From positions 2,242,501 through 2,306,500 of the forward strand of contig JALDNG010000026.1 of assembly GCA_024349245.1 (NCBI GenBank): DNA of 64,000 nt. Reading direction: 5' to 3'. The DNA is from Neodontobutis hainanensis. Its lineage: Eukaryota > Chordata > Actinopteri > Gobiiformes > Odontobutidae. Below the pieces are notes generated by a model. That model was not told the DNA's origin, ran no database searches, and saw nothing but the letters and a program-made list of their open reading frames with translations. The translations under genes and the position numbers were made by a program. Positions within the stretch are counted from its first letter, which is position 1. Each line of letters opens with the position of its first letter. Of the stretch, positions 11,951 through 24,419 are shown in pieces.

Positions 11951-12041
11951 AGATGCAGTACCTGAAATTTTCTTGGGTGACCCAACCTTAACCCTCACCC
12001 CTGACAGCAGCAGAGTAACCTTTACTACATGTTTTTTATTC

Positions 12042-12056
12042 AAAAAAGTAAAACCA
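12042..12056. repeat. Target-site duplication of L1 insertion, left copy
   Basis: AAAAAAGTAAAACCA is repeated exactly at 13421-13435, right after the poly(A) tail, bracketing the L1 fragment. Confidence 0.85.
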
Positions 12057-13420
<1,364 letters not shown>

Positions 13421-13435
13421 AAAAAAGTAAAACCA
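13421..13435. repeat. Target-site duplication of L1 insertion, right copy
   Basis: Exact match to 12042-12056. The first A residues merge with the poly(A) tail, so the border is uncertain by a few bases. Confidence 0.85.
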
Positions 13436-14199
13436 TACCAATTTTACACCCAAACACTAAGACAGAAAGTAACATTACTAACACAACAACAACAAAAAAG
13501 GCTTCACTTGGTTTCTGCAGTTTATATAAAGACCTCCTCCATTAGGAAATTTTATTGATATTTGACATCTACCAAGCAAGAATTAGGTCACCTGCAATAA
13601 AGTGCCAGAAAATAAATAGATGGTGAAAATGGTGAAAACCCTTGAGTTTCTTCATTAGACGATGAACTTCTTCCACAGTGCTGATTAAGCCTGCTAATCT
13701 CAAGTGAAACTATACACACTGGCATCCGTTGCTCCCGCACTCGTGTGTGTCCTCAAACATCCCAGGGATTTTCTTTCAGACTTCCTCACACTTGACACTG
13801 CATGTATGCTGGAGCTGTCCTGTCCAATTTATAACAGGAGTCAATGTGACCTTTATCCTGGCAATGACTATAATGTACTTTAGCACGTGTCAGTCTGGGC
13901 TCGGGATCATCCTCTGTGTCATATGTTTTGTCTTGCATGTTTTACCGTCGCGGGGGACGCCGAGCTTCTGGGCTGCAGCCTGTTCAACGAGGAAGTGACA
14001 GGTGAGAGCGTCAGAAACCTATTATTACCATAGAGACAGGCCTTTGTAATAAAGCACACTCTCACATTGAGGTTACTCACGGGCTGCATAATATCATTAG
14101 ACATTATTATAATTACATCAGAACAGCTATTTGGAATTTGACTCTAATCATATTTCAGCCCTAAATACAGGAAAGCATAAAATGGAGCCGCAGCACAAA
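13436..14199. other. Intergenic, no recognised feature
   Basis: Mixed sequence with no gene, repeat or strong motif recognised. Positions 13700-14100 are somewhat more GC-balanced and could hold a regulatory element. Confidence 0.45.
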
Positions 14200-15190
14200 A
14201 AAGCCATGTCACGTTTTTGGATTCCGTTTGCAGTTTTTGTCTGTTTTACTCATATTTGATACCCTTTTGGGTTGTTTTAGTGACATTTATGCCCCTGTAG
14301 TGACGGTTTAGTCTGATTTATTTTGTACCTTGTCTATTGACGTTTTAGCAACATTTTGTCAGTCTTTACTAACTTAGTAGTTCTTTTTGTGTTGTTTCCC
14401 CTCATTATTTACAACTCTTAATCCTATTTTGGTCCCTATGTGTACCTCTTGATGTTTTACCCTTGTTTAGTGATGCATTGTACCATTTATTGGCATTTTA
14501 TTGACATTCTTTTGTAATTTTGTCCTTTTTTGTAGTAATTTATTAGCCTGGCTCCGCCCTCCTACGTATTTTCCGCTCAATTTCATTTCGCTTTAGTACT
14601 TAGTCTGGGATCGCTGTATATTCTTAGGTTTCCAGAAATCAATTTTTTGTAGGACCAATCAGCGAACAGAGGGAGTGACTTGTTGTTTCCAGTCGGTTTC
14701 GGCGCATGACATACGTCACGACCACACGTTAGCGATTGGCTATGGCAGATCCTGAGTGACTCTGGGCAGATCCACTTCAACAGAGTTCCCGCATACAAGG
14801 AAGTAAACGCTTGTCAATGGAGCGAGGCCAGACTCTCTGTACAAATGAAATGTACGAGAGTCTGGTAGAACCAGGCTAGTAATTTATTCCCTTTTAGTAC
14901 AATTTATTTTCTTTTTGTTGCCGTTAGAGATATTTAGTATCTGTTGGTTTGTACTTTTTGAGTGACATTTTGTCATTTATTTGTGTGTGCATATGTTTCC
15001 TTTTTACTGTCATTTGGTCCTATTATATTGATGTTTAATATGTTTTTATAATGTGATAGTTTTGGTTTGTTCCAACTTAGACATTAATGTCTCATTCAGT
15101 TTAATTTGGAGTTATATTTTGGAGATGATTTGTCCCATTTTATTCACCACTGATACCTTTTAACAGATTTTTTTCGCCTTTTTAGTACTT
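14200..15190. repeat. T-rich strand-asymmetric degenerate minisatellite-like tract
   Basis: Both sides of the inverted-repeat element at 14545-14877 are strongly T over A on the plus strand and keep repeating words such as TTTTAGT, GTGACATTT, TTTTGTA and CATTTATT at irregular intervals of roughly 20-40 bases. This resembles a decayed TTTGTAGTCATTTTGTGTC-type fish minisatellite. No intact unit survives. Confidence 0.4.
14545..14877. mobile_element. 333-bp terminal-inverted-repeat element (MITE)
   Basis: Starts AGCCTGGCTC and ends in the complementary GAACCAGGCT; farther in, GAGTCTGG near the right end and CCAGACTC (14828-14835) form an additional internal inverted pair. The element is flanked by an exact direct repeat AGTAATTTATT at 14534-14544 and 14878-14888. 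If the terminal TA is counted as element, the duplication is the 9-bp GTAATTTAT. Duplications of 8-11 bp fit hAT- or Mutator-like transposases better than Tc1 or piggyBac. No ORF of its own. Confidence 0.8.
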
Positions 15191-16550
15191 TTTCTCTGAC
15201 AGAACCTTTGTACCTCGGCTTTAGCTTCAAACTAAAAGTGACTGAATTGAGAACAATTTTGACAGTGGTTAATATTCTTTGGTTTGTTCCAGTTGTTTAT
15301 GTGCTACATGTGATGATTAGCATGCGTCAGCAATTTCCTTCTCTATCTGGGAAACAAAACTGAGCCTAAAAGCACAGGTAAACAGCACAAAAAGACAGTC
15401 AGATGTTTTTGGCTCTAAAATCTACCCCCCTAATGCGCCCACCCTCCCACCCCACTCATCCTCGTCTTATTGCTCATCAGCTAAGTTGTCAGGTCTGCTA
15501 CATCCCTTTGATGGCATCACTGACAATTAGCAAGACGACGCCACACAAAACCATCTGGACAGGCACGTCTCTCGTTGCTGAGGGAGACAGTTTTCATGGT
15601 GTGACAAAAATAAATCTCAAGGTCAGCCGCTGTCACTTTTTAAAAGTATCAGATTCCTTTTTCCGAGTGAGATTTATGGGATTGGATTTATTTTGAGAAG
15701 GTTTACCAGCTAATGATGAGACGTCTCTGAGAGCTTTAAGTGGGGACAGAGAATTTAATCAGCAAGACTGGGTGAAGCCTCAATGTGCTTAATGTAAATT
15801 CTAACAAAAATATAGTAATTGTATTTCCATTTTTCCAATGATTAAAATATATGACATTACAGTATAGACAGATCCATGGCTTTATTAATTGTAATGGGTA
15901 TGTACTGATACCAAATTTGAATAGTACAATAAAAAGAGACATTATAAGACATAGAAATACTATAGCAGCTAATTAGCACATATAATGACTGCATATTGTC
16001 ACTAGTGGTCATTATGAAGCACTAATGCTCCAAATATTAGCTACAGGGCTAACAACCTTTAAGCATTAGCATACTTAAAAAGGAATTACAGGATTTTTTT
16101 TGTCTTGCATTTATAAAAAAACTGCAATCAGCTAAAAGCTTATTGTAATTGGAATGAGACCATAAGGCATCATCTAGGCTTTATCATCAAGGATTGTGAT
16201 GAGAATGTTCAGCACATACTGGGGGTTTGGCCAATTATAAGCTCGCTCCTGAATTTGGGACACTCTCATTGGCCTGCATCAATGTAAACAAGGGCGTATA
16301 ACGGGACAGAAAATATAAAAGTGGGTAGTGGAGCTTCAACTAAACAAATGAATAACTAAGTTAATGTAGTGTTTATGTTGAATTTGAACAAAAAAAAGAA
16401 AAAAAAACATTAGGCTTCTGTTTTGTTAAAGAAAACCAGTATGACTTGAAAGTGTGGAAAGCAGAATTTTAAAATCAACTGCTTAAAAGCAAACTTTAAC
16501 TAAAACTTAATAATTGCAGCAACCCACAGTAAACACTTTAAAATCTATAT
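15191..16550. other. Intergenic; one candidate regulatory block
   Basis: Positions about 15400-15700 are GC-balanced and repeat-free and could be a conserved element. The rest is AT-rich with nothing recognised. Confidence 0.4.
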
Positions 16551-16765
16551 CCTATAAAACGTGGGGTGCACGTGGCAGAGTGGTTAGCACTCCTGCCTCA
16601 CAGCAAGAAGGTTGTGAGTTCAAAACCGACCATTCTCGGCCTGACTAACTGGCTACTGTCCAGGGTGTACCCCGCCTCAGGCCCAAAGCTGCTGGGATAG
16701 GCTTCAGTCACCTATGACCCCTAACGGGACAAAATGATAGAATGAATGAATGAACCCTATAAAAC
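16551..16765 (+). mobile_element. tRNA-derived SINE, internally shortened, with 10-bp target duplication
   Basis: The head carries A-box-like TGGCAGAGTGG (16573-16583) and a degenerate B-box GTTGTGAGTTCAAAAC (16611-16626). The distal body has GGTGTACCCCGCCTC and GCTGGGATAGGCTTCAG, words common to an abundant teleost SINE, and ends in (GAAT)n. The usual middle segment (the TTTGGACNGTGGGAGGAAGCC part) is missing. CCTATAAAAC is duplicated exactly at 16551-16560 and 16756-16765; the element itself is 16561-16755. Decayed relatives lie at 37575 and 43490. Confidence 0.85.
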
Positions 16766-16785
16766 ATATTTAGCGTTGAATTAAT

Positions 16786-16977
16786 TTAAAGCAGGTGTAA
16801 ATAACGCATTGTGCAGATTCACTTATATGTAATTCCGAGTTGCACGCTACCATCCTGCCAGAGCCCACCACAATACAACTCACCACATTTTATATGAGGT
16901 AACTATTAAAACCTAATAGTTTGACATACTGAATGTAGCAGTGCGATTCTATTTAGTCCCATAGTGTTGCTTTAAAT
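16786..16977. mobile_element. Possible small inverted-repeat element
   Basis: TTTAAAGCAGGTGTA near 16786 faces CATAGTGTTGCTTTAAA ending at 16977, an imperfect inverted pair about 190 bases apart. Ends of this TTAAAGCA type are common in fish MITEs, but the match is short. Confidence 0.3.
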
Positions 16978-17199
16978 GAGGTCAGTTATCATGCTGCTTC
17001 AGTGATGCATTTTGGAGCCAGTGGGTAAAAGCCACATAAGTAATCACCACAATTCCCTTTCATGACCCAGGATTGTAGGCAACAAACACAAAAGTCATGT
17101 GCTAGATTTTCTAAAGCCTGTTCTAAAACTGAATTTGATCAATAGTTTATTTATACAATCAATGCCTACCCCAGCTTTAAGGCAAAATACGTTCCTTTC

Positions 17200-17870
17200 T
17201 TAAGAACGGTTGTTCTAAAACCGGAAGGTTGGCGGTTTGATTCCCGCTTTCTCCAGTTCATACTGTTGTTGTGTCCTTGCACAAGACACTTCACCCACCT
17301 TCCCTTGAGTGTCTGAGGCACTGTTAATGTGTGAGAATGTTTGGAGGTCATAGATGCAAAATGGCTGCCACTTCTCCACCTCCAGTGTGTGACTGTGGAG
17401 CAAGCCTCTCTCATGGAACCTCTTAAACGGTCCTCGAGTAAGGGCGCCACCATACGGCGAAAAAATACAGTGATATACCGCCGTCCACCAAAGGGCAGGC
17501 TCCAAAAGCGGAAATATAAGTGTAAAAATTATGTTCACAGCCTGGTACAAAAGATGGCTCCGGTCTTTAGAGCTAAGTTTTTACTACGTCACAAATCTGG
17601 GGAGAAGGGGGGGGGTTTTGATTAATATGTCCGTTTATGCTATCTAGTATTGTTTTACTATGGAGTAAAAGCGGAAAAGCCCGGATGTATCCGCCATTTT
17701 ATTGCATTTCATAAGGACAATATTTGTGAATTGGGGACCAATGGGTGGATTACATCCATGTTTATTTACAATCTATGCTGTGGAGTAATTGATTAATGCA
17801 CTCTGTAAAGCGCTTTGGGAGCGGTGAAAAGCGCCATATAAATCCAATCAATTATTATTATTATTATTAT
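17200..17870 (+). mobile_element. V-SINE-like element, 5'-truncated, split by a nested insertion
   Basis: Begins within the tRNA-like head (ACCGGAAGG then a B-box-like GGCGGTTTGATTCCCGC near 17229). The same body as the minus-strand element at 3938-4307 follows (TTCATACTGTTGTTGTGTCC, CAAGACACTTCACCCACCTT, AAAATGGCTGCCAC). The tail AAAGCGC...ATATAAATCCAATCA joins an ATT repeat at 17851. Positions 17401-17777 do not belong to it (see the nested element). Confidence 0.8.
17401..17777. mobile_element. Nested 377-bp insertion with 8-bp target duplication (hAT-like)
   Basis: CTGTGGAG occurs exactly at 17393-17400 and 17778-17785, one copy at each junction with the interrupted SINE. The insert starts CAAGCCTC and ends ATCTATG. 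Eight-base duplications are typical of hAT transposons, but the inverted ends are weak, so the superfamily is inferred from duplication length. It contains a G9 run at 17607-17615 and no convincing ORF. Confidence 0.65.
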
Positions 17871-17937
17871 TGTTATTATTATTGTTGTTGTTGTTATCAT
17901 TATAATGATAATTATTATTAATAATAATAATGCAGTA
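17851..17937. repeat. (ATT/GTT)n tail of the SINE
   Basis: ATT units grading into GTT and then ATA/AAT units, continuing from the SINE tail. Confidence 0.85.
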
Positions 17938-17940
17938 CAA

Positions 17941-18439
17941 TTGGATATTCAGATTTAATTCTTCCAAAAACAGGTACCAAATCACTTTTATGCCTTGTCC
18001 CTCCTGCTCATTTTACACGAATGGTCTGCCACAGCATTTGTGTTTTTGAAATCTTTGATTATTATGGAACTTTGAAACCACAGTAAAAAAGTTATTGTCC
18101 CATGCCTAGTCATATGTAGAATAAGACAATAATCATAAATACTTTATAAAGACTGACAAAGGCACAAATGGTTGTAATATGCAACTACCCAAGAGACTTT
18201 GTGCACATTTATTTAATTATGACCATAGCTACTTTACCACCAATCCAAATATGAGGGACCTGGCATATCATCTTTATAGCATACTCAAAATAAGATCAAT
18301 TATAAGAAGGAGGAACATTGATTTCCTCTTTCTCATATGCAACTCCCAAAAAATACATGATGCTTTGACAATACTCTTAGTATTAGCTGTGGCAGTGAAA
18401 ACACACACTACATATGACCGTATCGGTGGGTATGCTTGT
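17941..18439. other. Intergenic, no recognised feature
   Basis: AT-rich, no gene, repeat or strong motif recognised. Confidence 0.5.
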
Positions 18440-18860
18440 ATAAGGTAGAATGTCTTTAGACGTCAGGCTTTGTTTCTTTGTTCCCTGACAGTGGTACACG
18501 GTAGGCCTAATCAAAGGCTCGAACAGTGAATCTAATCATTCCAATGTTCTTTTGTAACCGCTTTACTCTCACTGACAGTGTTTTGATCAAGGTTGTGAGG
18601 TGGAATGGATCATTAAACAGAAACTAGAACACACTGTCACTGTTGGTAGGAGCTGGTTCGATGGGAGCCGAGCTGGAGTTCCAGTAACTCATCCACTGCT
18701 CTTGCATCGTGTGGTCCCACGTTGCCGGGCCGCACGTGTGTCCATATATCATGTTTGTGTGCTGTACTAAAACAGATCCCCTGCAGAATAAGCTCCTGAG
18801 TGTCATCCACAGAGTTATCCCTCACCACTGGCTGACCGTGGCATTATTCCGATGGGGACT
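18440..18860. promoter_or_regulatory. Candidate conserved non-coding block
   Basis: Repeat-free, with a TCF/LEF-type AATCAAAGG (18509-18517), ATCATT words and a CpG-bearing GCCGGGCCGCACGTG stretch near 18723. Regulatory role inferred. Confidence 0.3.
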
Positions 18861-19259
18861 GTTTGACTAATAAGCATTTTTGCCTCACAAGTGCTCGCTC
18901 TAGTCAATGCTGCTGCTCTGGATATGCACAGTGTATAGAGGACACCTTGAATTGAAAAAAAAGAAAAAGTGTCCAACACTATTAAAAGCACCCACTGGTC
19001 CGGAAAACACACTGTGATTTCATTACAAAAAGCATATAATGGTCATAAACATAATAACAAAGTTGCACTTTCACTTGGAGATTTTGCAGCGTATGTAAAA
19101 CAGAAAGGGCCCACTTCTTTCTCTGACAAGTCACACTTCAATGCGCATAATATATCCTTTTGTTTGATTTCAGTATTACAAAATGGTTACAGAGGTAAAC
19201 AAATCCTTTAGTGGTTTCAGGCCGTCTAATGAAGAGGTAAAATAAACAGTGTTGATTTA

Positions 19260-19760
19260 AATGCGTTATGTCAAAAGCGACGGCTGGGTCCACACATGAG
19301 TGGGTCAGTGCAGAGGCAGTGGTTCGTCCATCTTTAATGGGCTGTTTTAATGTGAAAATACGCATTTACATTTAGAAGATGTAGCTTCACAACTTTGACA
19401 TGTTACATAAATGCAGCGGAGCAAAAATAGTCACCGGGCAGTGGCACCGACAGTGGCAGTGGGATATCCAGTTTACATTTTTAAAACACAAGCGGCTGCG
19501 TAAGAGGTGCTTGTGCATTTCTATTGGTATAGTTAAAGCATGCATGAAGTGGGCCTTTATTATCAACACTTGTACAGCTGAGTGTTGGGAAAGATACAAA
19601 GAAGTAGAAGCTGGTTACGCTCCAGATTATGGAGAACAAATAAGCTGCAAATGGCTTGTTGACCCTCTCCATGCTGCCCATATTTGCAAAGCTCGAAAAC
19701 TATTTGAGCTTGCGATGCTACCTGCCTCCCACACAGCTAAAAATGCCAGATGACCTTTTT
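19260..19760. promoter_or_regulatory. Candidate conserved non-coding block
   Basis: GC-balanced, repeat-poor sequence. The 117-codon open frame across 19400-19753 shows no recognisable domain and overlaps frames on the other strand, so I do not call it a gene. Confidence 0.25.
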
Positions 19761-20369
19761 CTTCCTGTTGCAGCTGCAGAGATACTTGCAAATGTTCTGT
19801 CTATATTAATATGTATGTCTCTGCTGTAAATAATGTAGCAGCCACTAAAACTCCAACCTGTTCTCGCTCCCAAGGCAATACTCCCAATATACTGTACCAC
19901 TGTTTGGTATATTGGCCCTACTTGTTCTGTGGTGATCTATATGGCAACTTTTCCTGTGTTGTCCTTGACATAGGCTGCATGGGTCTGATCCAGTGACCGA
20001 CAGACTTTTTTGAACAATAGTGGCAGGTTAAGTTCAGGAGATTGGAGCTCACATCCCAACTTGGATCGACTACAATACAACTTGTTTTCGACCCTAAGCA
20101 TGGTACATTTTTCTAATATGAATGATCTCCGTCACATTCAGACACGGCACGCAGACACAACACTCTAGGTATATATAAGCAAGCAGAAATCTGTTTTTAT
20201 ATTCATAATTAAAATAGGCCTTGTAGGTAGAGTGTACGTTCTGTGTTGTACTGCAGTTGTACTGTAGAGAGTACTGCGGTCTATACAGACAAACACTTCA
20301 ATTCAAATAAAAAAAACATAAAGCCATGTTGGCAACAGGAGGCCACACATCTATTCACATTCTGTATGT
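19761..20369. other. Intergenic, no recognised feature
   Basis: No gene, repeat or strong motif recognised. Confidence 0.5.
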
Positions 20370-20370
20370 A

Positions 20371-20640
20371 AGTAGAAGTACCGACACCTGTGTTAAAAAC
20401 AACTCTGTTGAAAGTAGAAGTACTGAGTCAACTTCTTTACTCAAGTAAACGTTAAAAAATATATTTAAGTAAAACGTATTTTTTCTGTCAATAATACCCA
20501 ATTCATTTGTGAATTTTTACAGTTTATGGTGCAATTAAATGTAAGACGTAGAAGAAGAAATTTAATACTTGGATTTGATTTTGACACCATAAAAGTTTAT
20601 CCATTTTTAATACTTTTAAGAACTTAATGGTGTCTTTGTG
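20371..20640. repeat. Possible transposon fragment (AGTAGAAGTAC words)
   Basis: AAGTAGAAGTAC occurs at about 20370 and 20414, with TACTCAAGTAAACG and TTAAGTAAAACG between and after. Such AAGTA-rich strings are typical of a common fish DNA-transposon derivative. Boundaries not seen. Confidence 0.35.
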
Positions 20641-20926
20641 GAAAGTTTATAGATAATTAACGTTATCTGTCTAATGTCTTTCTTTCATCATCCATATTAC
20701 TGCCAAAATCTCGAAGACACCTAGGCACAGAACAAGTGGCCCAAGGAAGAGAGATCACTCACTTTGTTTCATGTCATAAAACCATCAAAATAATCTTGAG
20801 GCAGTGAATTTATTGATTTTAAGTATATTCTAAGGTTAGTGTGACTGTTAGTTTAAAAATGCTCTTGGGTTTGGGGAATAAAATGGTTAAACGTTTGGTC
20901 TGTGTGATTTGGTTTAATTACTTAAA

Positions 20927-21190
20927 GCAGCCCTGCGTAACTTTTAGCATCATTTTAAGGACATCATTAGTTTTCAAGTAGAGAAAAACAAAAAGATTTT
21001 TCTGAAATGAACATTTTAGTGTATTTTGTACAAAGACGACTCTGCTAGGGTGCAGTATATTGGCCTTCTTCTGCTTTCTCTATTTGTGTCTCACATCTTA
21101 CAATGAGACTGCGTCCAAGCAACAGGAACTTTGGAGGTTTTGGAGCTGTCTGTGTCAAGGAGATAGGCCTGATTCTACTGGTATTCAGGT
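20927..21190 (+). mobile_element. MITE-like family, copy 2 (partial)
   Basis: Starts TTAAAGCAGCCCTGCGTAAC and continues TTTTAGC, then GTATTTTGTACAAAGACGAC, CTATTTGTGTCTC and GATAGGCCTGATTCTACTGG, in the same order as the copy at 11499-11950. The right terminal repeat is not seen. Confidence 0.5.
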
Positions 21191-21885
21191 CACACGATGT
21201 ATCAAAAACAAATCATAAAATTAATTTTGAGACTAATCTAACATGCCATTCATAAGCTCTAATTGTGCACTGAGCATCAATAGCTTCATCTTTTTCTATA
21301 ATGAACAAGGGGGGAACAAGAATGGGTTGGACACTCAGAAACTAGTATCTGTGTTGTAGATATTTGCTGTTAGAAGTAGGTCCAGGTCCAGGTGAGAGGC
21401 TGCTGTGACTCGGTACAGCATAGACCACCCTGACTACCTTCTCCCAAACCCCCCTACTTCTTCAGAATGGGATTTAGTCCACAGAGAGATTCTACCGTCA
21501 GATGGTGTATAACGTCCCGCAGTCTCTCACGGTAGGGCTTTGCTAGAAGTTCAGCACACATGAGACACCATCATTTGAAAAACATCTGTCACTCTGACAA
21601 ATAATAAGTGCACAGAGCCTCTGGGGAATAGGGAAGTGCAAGCTCCATATTTTATTTCTTTTCTGTACAACGCCACGACTGACTGCTGTTTTGTGTGTGG
21701 TGAGCTGTACTTTATGTCTAATGCGATGCATGCTCACACTGACAATTGACATTTTAAGGGCATTACCCTCGACAGCGCGACCTGGACAAATGAAAGAAAA
21801 AACCAGAGCGATTTATCAAGACGAAGGCTGACGAAATATTTTGATTTACATTTTTCCTGCTCTGTTTGAAATGGATCCTGAGCAT
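21191..21885. other. Intergenic, no recognised feature
   Basis: No gene or repeat recognised. The part after 21540 may belong to the candidate block that continues past the CA tract. Confidence 0.4.
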
Positions 21886-21887
21886 GC

Positions 21888-21914
21888 AAACACACACACG
21901 CACACGCACACACA

Positions 21915-22012
<98 letters not shown>

Positions 22013-22030
22013 CACACACACACACACACA
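21888..22030. repeat. (CA)n microsatellite, about 140 bp
   Basis: CA repeats with a few CG and GA interruptions near the left edge and one CG near 22005. Purine/pyrimidine alternation over this length can adopt Z-DNA. Confidence 0.95.
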
Positions 22031-22760
22031 GCCCCGGCTCCAGACTGTGAGCGCTGTCTGCAGAGTAGCCCGTTGACCTGAGATCAGGTAGGGCTACATC
22101 TCCCCAGGGCTGCTGCTAAGCCAACACAACGCTGCACTGCTCTCCTTTCTAATTCTGCCACTTCCTTCCTGGCTTAATTGAGAATTTGAACAAACAAATT
22201 AATCATTGCAGCCTATAAAAATGACAGGATTCATGCAGTAGCATTCTTCATTCTCTCTAATTTGTTGTGTGTTGTCGTCCCCCGCCCCTCTTCTCGTGCC
22301 TTTTCTCAAACCCCCACAGCAGTTTTTGTGCTGAATCCGCTGGTTTACCCCCTTATGAAAATTACAAATACTTGTCAAGGTTAACGAGTTAATATTCTCA
22401 TTCAATATTTATTTTATGGACGAAAGAAAGCGTCTCCCTTCAGTGCATCCTCTTCCAGAGCGAGGATGGGTTTGTTAATCAAAATGACAAGGACAGTGTC
22501 CTTTTGATAATCCCCTGAATCATCGAGAATAAAAAATGAACTTTATTAATCAGCGGCTTCTGATTAATTGTTATGAAGTGTTGCTCATCCATTTCCCCTG
22601 CATTTCCGTAATTTTCACAGAAGCCTAACAATCTCCCCAATGATTTGAAGCCTTTTGAGCTGGCGTTGCATTCAGCAGCACAGCAATAAATAGCTGGGCA
22701 GCACACACTTCTTCTTCCTGGATGAGCCTCTGTAGCAAACTGGAACAAAAGAAAAATACA
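22031..22760. promoter_or_regulatory. Candidate conserved non-coding block
   Basis: Repeat-free DNA with several homeodomain-type words: GGCTTAATTGAG, CAAATTAATCATT, TTTATTAATCAGC and CTGATTAATTG. This density is typical of developmental enhancers. No coding sense on either strand. Confidence 0.35.
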
Positions 22761-23079
22761 ATGCTTATTGCCCTGCTTTGCTTACTGCAACTTTTTCACC
22801 TCTGAGTTTGCGTTTCTTTTTTTTAAACCGCATTGTCCACAAGCATCAACACTGACACTCTCATCAGTTTAGTAGCATCCATCTGTTTGCCTTTATGTTG
22901 ATGTTCTGCATCAATACTGCAGGACTCTTCCTCTTTTAGTGGAAGGCACAGTCCGTGTTCTGAGATACAGCTGCACAGGAAGTCAGCAAGTTTATCTTTA
23001 ATTATTCTGAAAGTAATTTAATGTTGTCCATGATGTATTGTTTTGTGTATTTTTTGCCTCTAATGGAAATCCTGTTTAA

Positions 23080-23400
23080 TAAAAACAAGGCAAGGCAATT
23101 TTACGGTTATTCAAAGTGCTTTACAGAAATAAAATACAAATTTAAAAAACTCTTAGATAAGATTTAGAATAAGAAACAGAAAAAAAAATTAAAAGTTAAA
23201 GAGTGCAGTTAAAAAACACTTTCAGTTGTCTTTCCTGAATGTAGGCGGAGCTAAAAAAAAAAAGAGTTTAGTTCAGTTTATAAGTTTATAACTTCCCCAT
23301 GAACATTGTTAAATTTGAGGCTAAAGCTATTTATTTTTGAGATTCAAACAACAGTGGACCCATGTTGGTACCCTGGGGTTCACCTTTTTATTTTGATTTA
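23080..23400 (-). mobile_element. 3' end of an L2-type LINE (partial)
   Basis: On the plus strand AAGGCAAGGCAATTTTACG, TTCAAAGTGCTTTACAGAAA and AATACAAATTTAAAA follow each other. This is the reversed 3' UTR of a common teleost LINE whose 3' end carries TGCCTTG units. The 3' terminus is at about 23083. The upper border is vague. Confidence 0.55.
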
Positions 23401-23573
23401 AAAATAGCACTTGTATCCACAGATACATAAATATATATTCATTTTACAGTACATTTTGGACCAAAACTCATCACATGACTCAAACATGTGCTGTTTCTCT
23501 AGTAATCATTAATTTATTTTATTTTTATTTGAGCAACATATGTAAACATGTCAAATTACAACAATGTGTGTTA

Positions 23574-23642
23574 AAGAAAAGGTAAAAACAAAGGCATCTG
23601 GACGTAGCCTTTGTCCAGATGCCTTTGTTTTAACCTTTTCTT
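23574..23642. repeat. 30-bp near-perfect hairpin, 9-nt loop
   Basis: Left arm 23574-23603 (starts AAGAAAAGGT, ends GCATCTGGAC) and right arm 23613-23642 (starts GTCCAGATGC, ends CCTTTTCTT) are complementary with one mismatch; the loop is GTAGCCTTT. It could be a miniature transposon remnant, a snap-back duplication, or a precursor-like RNA hairpin. No evidence of transcription. Confidence 0.9.
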
Positions 23643-24419
23643 CATTATGTCCTGGATGATTGAGAACCTCCGCAGACATACATTTTATTATTACATAGTG
23701 CTCAAATGGAGTAAGAAGATGTGCTCTGCTCCCCTTTCAAGTCCACACTGAACGACAAACATAGTTTTTCATCTAACATCTTTTTCTGCGTTGTACATTT
23801 AGTAGTTTAGACAACAATGTATATGTGATGAACTCAAAATTGTTCAATAAGGTGTGACTGTCAATGCTACCAAAGGAAGATATTTTTATTAAAATGCATT
23901 ATAAACTAAGAATTTACAGTCATATCTACAAATTAAGAGCTCTGCCAAAAGAAGAGAAGCATGAATTACAGAACACGTTTGAAGAGAAGACCTCCCCACA
24001 GTAAAACATGCGCCCAACCCTTTTTTCTTTACTCTTAAAGAAGTGGGACAATTAATAGTGCATCCTTCGATAATGTTTATGGTTAATGCATAAGTATGGT
24101 TTGCAGGGTGGATAGTGCAAGGTTGGGGGCTGTTGTAATTTACATGAGAGCTTGAGACGTGTGGCGCTCATTTGCTCTGAACTGCCGTCCATGAAACGGA
24201 ATAGACAAACGAAGGAAAGTTTCATATCAGAAGGGCGTCTGTCTTTTCTTTCACTCTTCTCAAAGTGTCTCATATCCAAAGGGGGGTTGATAAAGAAAGG
24301 TTATTTCACGGTCTGCCTATTAATCTCCTTTAGCGTATTTACCTAGGAGTTATTATTTTTACATTCAGCTCCATATTTTAAAGTCCAGTGTGGGGGAAAT
24401 GATACATTTAACGATGTGA
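23643..24419. other. Intergenic, no recognised feature
   Basis: AT-rich, no gene or repeat recognised. Confidence 0.5.

Noticed and set aside
16561..16640. tRNA gene suggested by an A-box-like head
   Set aside because: The B-box is degenerate and the sequence continues as a SINE with a target duplication.
21734..22081. Cys-Val and Thr-His repeat frames across the CA tract
   Set aside because: They are artefacts of the CA/TG dinucleotide repeat.
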